Assembly: GCA_963580455.1 (NCBI GenBank)
Contig: OY756968.1
Span: forward strand, 14,849,996 to 14,913,995
Direction: 5' to 3'
Source of the DNA: Euonymus europaeus
Lineage: Eukaryota > Streptophyta > Magnoliopsida > Celastrales > Celastraceae
Length of the DNA stretch: 64,000 bases
Shown: positions 54,001 through 62,171 of the stretch, one piece after another
Position numbering within the stretch: the stretch's first letter is position 1
How the letters are laid out: each line of letters begins with the position of its first letter
Notes under the pieces: generated by a model
Database searches by the model: none
The model's input: only the letters and a program-made list of their open reading frames with translations
Told to the model about the DNA's origin: nothing
Program-made: the position numbers and the translations under genes

Positions 54001-55718
54001 TGTCATAGAAAGTTGGTGTTTCGGCATCGAAATAGTCTAGGAAGCTTAAACTCGTAAAATTTGACATAGAAGAACAATAAAAAGTGTACATTGAGAACAT
54101 TGATGGTCCGAAGTTGCTCAACTCTCTCTATGGAGGAGCTTTTAAAGGTTTTGTCCATTTGTGATAGAAAGTTGGTGTTTTGGCATCGAAATAATCTATG
54201 ATTCTTAAACTCGTAGAATTTGACATATAAGAACAATAAAAAGTGTACATAGAGAAATTTTGATGGTCCGAAGTTGCTCAACTCTCTCTATGGAGAAGCT
54301 TTTAAAGGTTTTTTCCATTTGTGATAGAAAGTTGGTGTTTTGGCATCGAAATAATCTATGAAGCTTATACTCGTAAAATTTGACATAGAAGAATAATAAA
54401 AAGTGTACATAGAGCAATTTTTATGTTCTGAAGTTGCTCAACTCTGTCTATGGAGGAGCTTTAAACGATTTCGTCCATTTGTGATAGAAAGTTGATGTTT
54501 TGGCATCGAAATAATCTTGGAAGCTTATACTCGTAAAATTTGACATAGAAGAACAATAAAAAGTGTACATAGAGCAATTTTGATGGTCCGAAGTTGCTCA
54601 ACTCTCTCTATGGAGGAGCTTTTAACGATTTCGTCCATTTGTGATAGAAAGTTGGTGTTTTGGCATCGAAATAATCTAGAAAGCTTAAACTCGTAAAATT
54701 TGACATAGAAGAACAATAAAAAGTGTACATTGAGCAAGTTTGATGGTCCGAATTTGCTCAACTCTCTCCATGGAGGAGCTCTTAACGGTTTCGTCCATTT
54801 GTCATAGAAAGTTTGTGTTTTGGCATCGAAATAATCTATGAAGCTTACACTCGTAAAATTTGACATATAAGAACAATAAAAATTTTACACTGAGCAACTT
54901 TGATGGTCCGAAGTTGCTCAACAATCTCTATGGAGGAGCTTTTAACGGTTTTGTCGATTTGTCATAGAAAGTTGGTGATTTGGCATCGAAATAATCTAGG
55001 AAGCTTATATTCGTAAAATTTGACATAGAAGAACAATAAAAAGTCTACATAAAGCAATTTTGATGGTCCGAAGTTGCTCAACTCTCTCTATGGTGAAGCT
55101 TTTAACGGTTTTGTCCGTTTGTCATAGAAAGTTGTTGTTTTGGCATCGAAATAGTCTAGGAAGCTTAAACTCGTAAAATTTGACATAGAAGAACAATAAA
55201 AAGTGTACATTGAGCAACTTTGATGGTCCAAAGTTGCTCAACTCTCTCTATGGAGGAGCTTTTAACGATTTTGTCCCTTTGTCATAGAATTTTGGTGTTT
55301 TGGCATCGAAATAATCTATGAAGCTTATACTCATAAAATTTTACATATAAGAACAATAAAAATTGTACACCGAGCAACTTTGATGGTCCGAAGTTGCTCA
55401 ACTCTCTTATATGGAGGAGCTTTTATCGGTTTTGTCCATTTGTCATAGAAAGTTGGTGTTTTGGCATCGAAATAATCTATGAAGCTTATACTAGTAAAAT
55501 TTGACATATAAGAACTTTAAAAATTGTACACCGAGCAACTTTGATGGTCCGAAGTTGCTCAACTCTCTTATATGGAGGAGCTTTTATCGGTTTTGTCCAT
55601 TTGTCATAGAAAGTTAGTGTTTCGGAATCGAAATAGTCTAGGATGCTTAAACTCGTAAAATTTGACATAGAAGAACAATAAAAAGTGTACATTGAGCAAC
55701 TTTGATGGTCCGAAGTTG
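51021..55718. repeat. Satellite array edge, diverged and rich in indels
   Basis: About 29 monomers without a clear HOR. Irregular lengths include a 45-bp deletion near 51976 (TATGTG joined to ACATATAAG), a GAAC duplication near 53590, an extra T near 53150, a 2-bp loss near 53210 (GTTGGGTTTTGG), and a disturbed dyad near 54095 (TTGAGAACATTGATGG). The last monomer breaks at GAAGTTG, 55712-55718. Confidence 0.85.
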
Positions 55719-56604
55719 AGTCATTTTTTTTATCTGGATTAGTCGAAAGCAACTTTTAACACATTTGTTTTCCACCAATACTAAGCCTTGTGGTAAGATG
55801 GATGATAATGCATATGACTAAGACTATTTTCTGGTTCAATCACAAATGAGTGGAGAGAAATGAGTAAACAACTTATGAACTTGCATTGATCTCTTGAAAT
55901 GGATAATTGCTGTCAATGAACATCATTACATGGTTTGTGGAATGATTGGATGAATGCTGAGGATGATATTGATCAATGTTGGAGAACAATGTTGTACTTT
56001 TATTGGGCCTTTGTTTGAGATGTTCTATATTATGAATTCGAGATTATGAATTCGAGACATAAAAAAGGAAAAGGAAAAAAAAAAAAGAAGAAAAGGAAAA
56101 AAAGAGAAAAAATTGTTATGTGTATTCGTCATTTGTCAGTAGATAAGTTTTTCTGTGATAAGGCTCTATTAGTTTGTCAATTGGAAAATGTTGATCAATG
56201 GAATTCCAAAGCAGGTTTGTGGTAAGACTGGTGGAAGTTCTTGACAGCTAATATACCTATCATTTGGTCAATGTTTGTTTATTTGTTTGTCCTTAAATTG
56301 ACTTTTCTTCTGAGTGCATATCTATTTTCCAACTCCATGAGAGAAATTCATAGCCCAAAAATCCTTCTATACCCTGTGAGAATATGGAGTTGAGGCTTTT
56401 ACTTGGATAATATTTTGAGGTTATATGCATTATGGATTGTGGTATGAAGGTTTTGGCTTAGCACACACACACAAGTGTTGGAAGTTGTGAGTATACTAAT
56501 CTGGATAGGAATTGTGATCTCTTACCTTTTGTTCTAGTATTATTACTTTCAATCATTTCTCATAACATTTTTACGCTTGAATTACTAGGGACTAGTAATA
56601 AGCT
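55719..56604 (+). mobile_element. 3' untranslated region of the left-truncated element
   Basis: AT-rich, no coding potential recognised. It holds two perfect tandem copies of TTATGAATTCGAGA (56030-56057), a 52-nt all-purine tract (56061-56112) and a short CA run near 56463. The equivalent in the next copy lies at 60221-61108. Confidence 0.75.
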
Positions 56605-56614
56605 GGTTGGGGGT
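56605..56614 (+). promoter_or_regulatory. Polypurine tract (plus-strand primer), copy 1
   Basis: GGTTGGGGGT lies immediately before the LTR start TGTGATAAGTG, the expected position for plus-strand priming. The same ten bases also occur 60149-60158, about 960 bp before the next LTR. Confidence 0.65.
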
Positions 56615-57644
56615 TGTGATAAGTGCTAGAATGTACGTTCTTAAAGTGATAAAATACTACCAAAGCAATGCCAAGAAATTGTTCTTAAAAGCTGAATTTT
56701 CAAGATTATTGTACTTAAGATGAGGAGCTTGGATGAGGAGCTTTGGAGACAAGAAGGAAAGAAGGAGAAGGATTGGAAGCATAAAGAGGAGAAGCAAAAG
56801 AAGAAAACAAGGCTTGTGTTTGTAATTATGTTTTTATGTTTCATGTTTTATTTGGTTATGTATAACTAAACTCTTGTTAGTTAGGGCTTGTCTTGAAGCC
56901 CAAGCATGCTTTCAATTTTATAAGTTGTGTGGATTTCAATTTCTACAAGCATGATGATTTTGATTTTTCCATGTTATGTGAGTTCTAGTATCTTGTTTCT
57001 TTGAGTAGCTAACTTTGAAGCATGTATTAGAATTAATTGTTGTAGAACATGGTCAATTGCCTTGTTGAATATGTTCTTTCTTGCAACATATAATTCAGTT
57101 GAAAATGAATTATGAAAAATCAATTCTTGAACACCTAAGTACAAATACCATGTATTAGGATTCTTGTGACATTCATATTCTCTTTGCTCTTATTGGATTC
57201 TTGATTGTTGATTGATGCAGACGCCATGCTAGATTTCGATTAAGAATACACGTAATGAGGTATACACCATACACTTTACATGCAATTAAGAGAGAATCAT
57301 ACAACTTGAGTTTGGCCATGACCTTGTTGTGAATGTTGTCATCATATGCTTGTTTAAATTGTTAATCTATTATTTCTTATAAATTGTTTGAATGTCTTGT
57401 GGTGGATAGTGAGTCTTAGCTATTATTTTCATTAATATCAATTCTCATTCTTGTTCTTAACATCAATTTCTTCGTCTTAATTTTTATCTATTTCAAGACT
57501 TAACCCCCCTTGTATTAATTATATTCAGGTGTAAGATTGTATATCTATTAGCATCACTCCTTGTGGGATCGACTCTTACTTGTTCACTATATACATTAAT
57601 TGTACATTTGTAGGTTATTTTAAATTGTTACTAACGACATAACA
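56615..57644 (+). mobile_element. Athila-type LTR, copy 1 (1030 bp)
   Basis: Bounded by TGTGAT and ATAACA, an imperfect terminal inverted repeat with TG/CA ends, with the PPT abutting on the left and the PBS 5 nt to the right. It contains a GGGCTT-AAGCCC hairpin (56884-56901) and the motif TCCTTGTGGGATCGACTC (57558-57575), of a kind common near the 3' end of plant Athila LTRs. No confident TATA box or poly(A) signal was chosen. The left end is inferred from TG plus PPT because the flanking sequence is duplicated too; a start near 60157 in the next copy (LTR of about 2 kb) is less likely but possible. Confidence 0.8.
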
Positions 57645-57649
57645 ATTTT

Positions 57650-57667
57650 TGGCGCCGTTGCCGGGGA
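57650..57667 (+). promoter_or_regulatory. Primer binding site, tRNA-Asp, copy 1
   Basis: TGGCGCCGTTGCCGGGGA is complementary over 18 nt to the 3' end of plant tRNA-Asp (ending CCCCGGCAACGGCGCCA). It begins 5 nt after the LTR end. This PBS is typical of Athila elements. Confidence 0.92.
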
Positions 57668-57991
57668 TGTGATTACCTAATATAGTGTCATCTAACTCTT
57701 GTATATAATTTATTTATTTATTGATAGCACCTCCTACATGGAAGGTTTTACATTACATGTCATTATTTAACGTGGTTGGCTTAAAGCCCCATTTTGTTTT
57801 CTATTAATGGCTGGTTCAAACCGCCTACTGTTGTTGATATATGTATATATCTATTAATATTAATGGCTGGTTCTACCGCCTATTAATATGCCTTAATATT
57901 TACTAACATCATTTTTTTTTATGGTTGGCCTTTTCTGCCCCATTTTATTTCTTCTGTATACTAACTTGTTATATATTGTCAACTAACTTCT
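57668..57991 (+). mobile_element. Retroelement leader with short nested repeats, copy 1
   Basis: Non-coding, AT-rich. Two imperfect repeat pairs are nested. The outer pair (57773-57802 and 57922-57952) shares TGGTTGGC and GCCCCATTTT. The inner pair (57802-57827 and 57858-57882) shares TATTAATGGCTGGTTC and ACCGCCTA. The leader runs into the integrase tail without gag, so the deletion joint is near its right end. Confidence 0.7.
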
Positions 57992-58216
57992 TTATATAAC
58001 TCACACCTTCGACTATTCCCCGGTAAGCTCCGTTCACGATGGTATGGTCCATTCCTTATTACTCATGTTTTTTCACATGTTGCAGTGAATCTTCAACACC
58101 CACAGACGGAAAATATTTTTAAAGTGAATGGTCATCGTCTTAAGCACTATTTAGAGCCAACAACAGAACATTTTGATGAGAATTTAAGGCTCTCTGATCC
58201 TGTTCCACTCACTTGA
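57992..58216 (+). pseudogene. Remnant C-terminus of Athila integrase, copy 1
   Basis: An open frame of 74 codons ending at TGA (58214-58216). It starts [20 protein letters not shown] and later contains [14 protein letters not shown]. This is the conserved end of Athila-group integrase, including the GKL-SRW-GPF motif after the core. The frame is open to a stop at 57962-57964, but the family-like part begins near residue LYNS, so the joint between leader and pol lies at about 57965-57992. Zinc finger, catalytic DDE core and all upstream gag-pol domains are absent. No start codon suggests expression; it survives as part of the transcript. Confidence 0.85.
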
Positions 58217-58225
58217 AACGCTATT

Positions 58226-58274
58226 TCGTCTGGCTGACGACGCTAAATTTAGCGCTTATGGGAGGCAACCCATA
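58226..58274 (+). promoter_or_regulatory. Cluster of three hairpins downstream of pol, copy 1
   Basis: Three consecutive perfect inverted repeats: TCGTC-tggct-GACGA (58226-58240), the 14-bp palindrome CGCTAAATTTAGCG (58241-58254), and TATGGG-aggcaa-CCCATA (58257-58274). From memory, the GGGAGGCAACCC motif with GACG/GCTAA/AGCGCTT neighbours is conserved just after pol in Athila/Calypso elements of many plants. Its role is unknown; RNA processing, export, packaging or translation are possible. Confidence 0.75.
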
Positions 58275-58933
58275 TTTCTTTCTCATTATCTTTGTGTGTT
58301 CAATCAAGCATTTAGTTCAGTTGCACATTTTCTTAGCATATTCACTTTTACTTTCACCTTGAGGTGGTCACTGTACACTTTTGTGTGCGTGGGGCTTGAT
58401 TGCGCCCATATGTCTACGGTGTGAGCTTTCTCCACCAGCTTAATGTGGTTTGGATCTTCAAATGTTTACTTATAGGGCAGCTGGGAGGGAGAGCATCTCA
58501 TGACGGTATTGTCATTAGTATAAGACCTGAAGGTTTACATTTTGATCCTGTGGACAAAAGCTGTGGTCTCCTGATAGGCCGAAGGAAAACACTCGATGGC
58601 GTTAGCACAGAAGTCACTGGAATGAGCCTCTGTTACCTTACTTATGCATGTGCATTGGTTGAAAAAAAAAACAGTATATCTATTTATATTTATATATTTG
58701 GGATTGCTTCTGCAATATATATTTTGATCGGGTAAGATGGTATGATATATTATGTTACTAATTGCATGTCTAGGAAAATTCTGTCTAAGGAGTTTGGTAT
58801 TTAAGTGGACCACTGTGTCCCTCCAATCTTTCCTGGGAATTTTCCTGGTGTAATTAGTGATATAATTGTTTATATCTTCTTCACCGATGATTAAAAAAAA
58901 ATAAAAAATAATAATAATAAAAAAAAAACGTAA
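58275..58933 (+). mobile_element. pol-env spacer, copy 1
   Basis: Non-coding by my reading. An open frame of 111 codons (58400-58735) resembles no family I know and ends in low-complexity AT-rich sequence. A 165-codon frame on the opposite strand (58535-59032) is Lys/Glu-rich only because it reads the pyrimidine tract backwards. The segment ends in A-rich low-complexity sequence (58893-58929). Confidence 0.6.
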
Positions 58934-59035
58934 TTGTTTTTGTTTTCTCTTCGCACACTCTGTTTCTTCCTGCTTTTCAACTCTCCCTTTCTTAATTTGT
59001 CTTTTCTGATCATCTTTCTCTTCCTCCTTCACAGT
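58934..59035 (+). promoter_or_regulatory. Pyrimidine-rich tract with possible 3' splice site before the env-like ATG, copy 1
   Basis: About 95 nt rich in C and T end in CCTTCACAG (59026-59034), one base before the ATG at 59036. A possible branch-point-like CTTAAT lies near 58991. This is the layout of a plant 3' splice site. Spliced env mRNA has been reported for the barley Athila-type element Bagy-2, so it may serve a subgenomic env transcript here. The donor is not identified. Confidence 0.5.
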
Positions 59036-60019
59036 ATGTCGCGCAGCCCCCGCGATCCTGTTGCCATGGTGGACTTATTCGCCAGAGCTACAATCATGCC
59101 AGAACGGCGAATCGATTCCAAAATCCTGAACGATTCTGCCAACCGATGGGCCATGAGCTACCTCCGTGACCATTCTCTGCTGTTCTTGGTTGATCCTGAT
59201 CCAAAAGACGACTTACCGGTGTATCCTCACATCGTTCGCTCCTTTTACCATACTCTTCTCAAGTTACCCCACTCTTCTGGCACTCCACCAGTGTATCAGG
59301 TTGACATCCCTGGTCTTCGGCTTCAATTCACGTCAGCGGATATTTGCAAGTGTTTAGGTTATCCACCTACCGCTGACGTCGCTGAAGGTTTTCAAGCGCC
59401 GATCTCTATTTCCCATCAAGAGATGATTGATGATTTGTGTCAAGGGCGACAAGATCCAAATAATGATGCTTCTACACGCCGCTCTTATTTGCCGTCCACG
59501 ATGTGGATGCTTGATGATGCCATCCGAAGTAACCTTTGCCCCATTGGACACAGTCAACAACGCCAGGGTAACATACTTTCCGTCCTGTATTACATGTATC
59601 GCGGAGCCTGGTTTGATATTGGCCGGATTTACCTTGAGAGCATTCTTAAGGCGAAGACTCTTGTGGAGAGACAAAAAACCAAGGTTGGGAGATTATTTTT
59701 CCCGAGGCTCATCACGCGGTTGCTTTTCAGTATGGGCATTCTCCCACCTCCCAGTCAGACAACTTCCAATTATCCGGTGACTGTTTTGGAGAACTCTACC
59801 TGGCGTCAGAGTACTAGCCACATGCTTTCCAGTGCTCGTCGACAACGAACACCGCGACGTCCAATTTCTTTACCAATGGAAGCGTATGACTCTTCTGCTG
59901 CTGCACTACCTTCGACTGACCACATTCACGACATCTTATCCCGCCTACATAGGTTGGAGGTTGGACAACAGCGGCTGGAACACATGCTGAATGTCCTCAT
60001 GGACATGGTGCGGCGCTAA
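59036..60019 (+). CDS. Athila env-like / putative plant transposon protein, copy 1
   Basis: A 327-residue reading frame in the position of the Athila env-like gene, after the pol tail and before the 3' UTR. Residues about 35-240 resemble the 'putative plant transposon protein' domain found in Athila/Calypso ORFs: a VRSFYHTL helix (67-74), VDIPGLRLQFTSADICKCLG (89-108), an RSYLPSTMWMLDDAIRSNLCPI block (149-170), a YRGAWFDIGRIYLESIL block (188-204), and RLFFPRLITRLLFSMGI (219-235). A basic stretch, SARRQRTPRRP (266-276), and a C-terminal amphipathic helix (about 295-326) that may form a coiled coil follow. The ATG at 59036 is preferred because it follows the splice-acceptor-like tract; an in-frame ATG at 58934 would add 34 hydrophobic residues. 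No membrane segment is seen in the 327-residue form. It is intact and GC-richer than its surroundings. Function is unproven and the family name rests on recognition by eye. Confidence 0.75.
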   Translation: MSRSPRDPVAMVDLFARATIMPERRIDSKILNDSANRWAMSYLRDHSLLFLVDPDPKDDLPVYPHIVRSFYHTLLKLPHSSGTPPVYQVDIPGLRLQFTSADICKCLGYPPTADVAEGFQAPISISHQEMIDDLCQGRQDPNNDASTRRSYLPSTMWMLDDAIRSNLCPIGHSQQRQGNILSVLYYMYRGAWFDIGRIYLESILKAKTLVERQKTKVGRLFFPRLITRLLFSMGILPPPSQTTSNYPVTVLENSTWRQSTSHMLSSARRQRTPRRPISLPMEAYDSSAAALPSTDHIHDILSRLHRLEVGQQRLEHMLNVLMDMVRR

Positions 60020-61108
60020 CCATCTTCTCCTTCCACCATTGTCCAAGCATCTTCCACCTCAGGTTGTATTTTTCTATCTTCTGTTTCTTTTCATTGCATT
60101 GCTTTTCCATACTTCGTCATTTTCACATTGCGGACAATGTTTGGTTTAGGTTGGGGGTGGTGGCATATTTATGCAGTTTCATATGCAGTTTCATGATTTG
60201 GTACTGGTACAATTAGTTTGAGTCATTTTTTTTTATCTGGATTAGTCGAAAGCAACTTTTAACACATTTGTTTTCCACCAATACTAAGCCTTGTGGTAAG
60301 ATGGATGATAATGCATATGACTAAGACTATTTTCTGGTTCAAGCACAAATGAGTGGAGAGAAATGAGTAAACAACTTATGAACTTGCATTGATCTCTTGA
60401 AATGGATAATTGCTGTCAATGAACATCATTACATGGTTTGTGGAATGATTGGATGAATGCTGAGGATGATATTGATCAATGTTGGAGAACAATGTTGTAC
60501 TTTTATTGGGCCTTTGTTTGAGATGTTCTATATTATGAATTCGAGATTATGAATTCGAGACATAAAAAAGGAAAAGGAAAAAAAAAAAAAGAAGAAAAGG
60601 AAAAAAAGAGAAAAAATTGTTATGTGTATTCGTCATTTGTCAGTAGATAAGTTTTTCTGTGATAAGGCTCTATTAGTTTGTCAATTGGAAAATGTTGATC
60701 AATGGAATTCCAAAGCAGGTTTGTGGTAAGACTGGTGGAAGTTCTTGACAGCTAATATACCTATCATTTGGTCAATGTTTGTTTATTTGTTTGTCCTTAA
60801 ATTGACTTTTCTTCTGAGTGCATATCTATTTTCCAACTCCATGAGAGAAATTCATAGCCCAAAAATCCTTCTATACCCTGTGAGAATATGGAGTTGAGGC
60901 TTTTACTTGGATAATATTTTGAGGTTATATGCATTATGGATTGTGGTATGAAGGTTTTGGCTTAGCACACACACACAAGTGTTGGAAGTTGTGAGTATAC
61001 TAATCTGGATAGGAATTGTGATCTCTTACCTTTTGTTCTAGTATTATTACTTTCAATCATTTCTCATAACATTTTTACGCTTGAATTACTAGGGACTAGT
61101 AATAAGCT
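60020..61108 (+). mobile_element. 3' untranslated region between env-like ORF and second LTR
   Basis: No coding potential. It contains GCGGACAATGTTTGGTTTAGG (60130 onward, in part) followed by GGTTGGGGGT (60149-60158), a stretch typical of the end of Athila internal regions, then the sequence shared with 55719-56604: the 14-bp tandem pair and the purine tract at about 60564-60616. The PPT at 61109-61118 follows. Confidence 0.72.
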
Positions 61109-61118
61109 GGTTGGGGGT
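61109..61118 (+). promoter_or_regulatory. Polypurine tract, copy 2
   Basis: GGTTGGGGGT directly before the second LTR, identical to the copy at 56605-56614. Confidence 0.65.
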
Positions 61119-62148
61119 TGTGATAAGTGCTAGAATGTACGTTCTTAAAGTGATAAAATACTACCAAAGCAATGCCAAGAAATTGTTCTTAAAAGCTGAA
61201 TTTTCAAGATTATTGTACTTAAGATGAGGAGCTTGGATGAGGAGCTTTGGAGACAAGAAGGAAAGAAGGAGAAGGATTGGAAGCATAAAGAGGAGAAGCA
61301 AAAGAAGAAAACAAGGCTTGTGTTTGTAATTATGTTTTTATGTTTCATGTTTTATTTGGTTATGTATAACTAAACTCTTGTTAGTTAGGGCTTGTCTTGA
61401 AGCCCAAGCATGCTTTCAATTTTATAAGTTGTGTGGATTTCAATTTCTACAAGCATGATGATTTTGATTTTTCCATGTTATGTGAGTTCTAGTATCTTGT
61501 TTCTTTGAGTAGCTAACTTTGAAGCATGTATTAGAATTAATTGTTGTAGAACATGGTCAATTGCCTTGTTGAATATGTTCTTTCTTGCAACATATAATTC
61601 AGTTGAAAATGAATTATGAAAAATCAATTCTTGAACACCTAAGTACAAATACCATGTATTAGGATTCTTGTGACATTCATATTCTCTTTGCTCTTATTGG
61701 ATTCTTGATTGTTGATTGATGCAGACGCCATGCTAGATTTCGATTAAGAATACACGTAATGAGGTATACACCATACACTTTACATGCAATTAAGAGAGAA
61801 TCATACAACTTGAGTTTGGCCATGACCTTGTTGTGAATGTTGTCATCATATGCTTGTTTAAATTGTTAATCTATTATTTCTTATAAATTGTTTGAATGTC
61901 TTGTGGTGGATAGTGAGTCTTAGCTATTATTTTCATTAATATCAATTCTCATTCTTGTTCTTAACATCAATTTCTTCGTCTTAATTTTTATCTATTTCAA
62001 GACTTAACCCCCCTTGTATTAATTATATTCAGGTGTAAGATTGTATATCTATTAGCATCACTCCTTGTGGGATCGACTCTTACTTGTTCACTATATACAT
62101 TAATTGTACATTTGTAGGTTATTTTAAATTGTTACTAACGACATAACA
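61119..62148 (+). mobile_element. Athila-type LTR, copy 2 (1030 bp)
   Basis: Same ends (TGTGAT, ATAACA) and length as copy 1; no difference found by eye. It serves both as 3' LTR of the complete unit and as 5' LTR of the next one, the pattern left by unequal recombination between elements or between LTRs. Its U5-side motif TCCTTGTGGGATCGACTC is at 62062-62079. Confidence 0.82.
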
Positions 62149-62153
62149 ATTTT

Positions 62154-62171
62154 TGGCGCCGTTGCCGGGGA
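62154..62171 (+). promoter_or_regulatory. Primer binding site, tRNA-Asp, copy 2
   Basis: Identical 18-nt match to the 3' end of tRNA-Asp, 5 nt after the second LTR. Confidence 0.92.

Larger units (their letters stand above)
1..55718. repeat. HindIII-type satellite DNA array, ~160-bp monomer
   Basis: About 348 head-to-tail monomers of 160 bp (161 bp where CTCTCTCTATGG is replaced by CTCTCTTATATGG), all in one orientation, with no insertion or inversion seen. In the phase used here a monomer starts at AATTTGACATAGAAGAACAA, passes through TGATGGTCCGAAGTTGCTCA, TATGGAGGAGCTTTTAACGG and TTTTGGCATCGAAATAATCT, and ends at AAGCTTATACTCGTAAA. Most monomers keep the HindIII site AAGCTT; one subset has AATCTT or ATTCTT instead. 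Because 160 is not a multiple of 3, the array yields overlapping minus-strand frames of 60-120 codons with near-identical peptides, which are not credible genes. Length, AT-richness and HOR structure fit a centromeric or pericentromeric satellite. I do not recognise the family by name. Confidence 0.97.
55719..60220 (+). repeat. 4.5-kb tandem unit, copy 1
   Basis: Aligns with 60221-64000 at an offset that grows from 4502 to 4504 through one extra T (8 versus 9 after AGTCA) and one extra A (12 versus 13 in the purine tract). The only substitution noticed is T at 55840 against G at 60343. Line-by-line reading of the LTR found no difference. Confidence 0.92.

Noticed and set aside
1..55718. CRISPR array
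   Set aside because: The repeat is a continuous 160-bp tandem with no unique spacers, in plant DNA.
1..55718. CENP-B box or telomere-like motifs in the satellite
   Set aside because: No stretch matching the CENP-B box core or TTTAGGG arrays was found by reading; the conserved monomer parts are different.
164..55752. Many overlapping minus-strand frames of 60-121 codons with near-identical peptides
   Set aside because: They are produced by the 160-bp satellite, shift frame each monomer, and shorten or lengthen with indels. There are no domains and no gene-like spacing.
56641..56844. 67-codon minus-strand frame in the LTR, repeated at 61145-61348
   Set aside because: Reverse reading of a GA-rich part of the LTR; low complexity.
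57650..57667. tRNA gene
   Set aside because: Only the 18-nt complement of the tRNA 3' end is present; no tRNA body. It is the primer binding site.
58400..58735. 111-codon plus-strand frame between pol tail and env-like ORF
   Set aside because: No recognisable family, ends in AT-rich low-complexity codons, and lies in what is a non-coding spacer in Athila elements.
58535..59032. 165-codon minus-strand frame
   Set aside because: Its Lys/Glu-rich start is the reverse reading of the pyrimidine tract before env; antisense to the element and without domains.
59354..59780. Other frames inside the env-like ORF (minus 59354-59674, plus 59427-59780, plus 59166-59357)
   Set aside because: Shadows of the 327-codon frame, which has family-like sequence throughout.
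55719..60220. Interpretation of the 4.5-kb repeat as two very long LTRs of one element
   Set aside because: A PBS, an integrase tail and an env-like ORF lie inside each repeat; these belong to internal regions, not LTRs.
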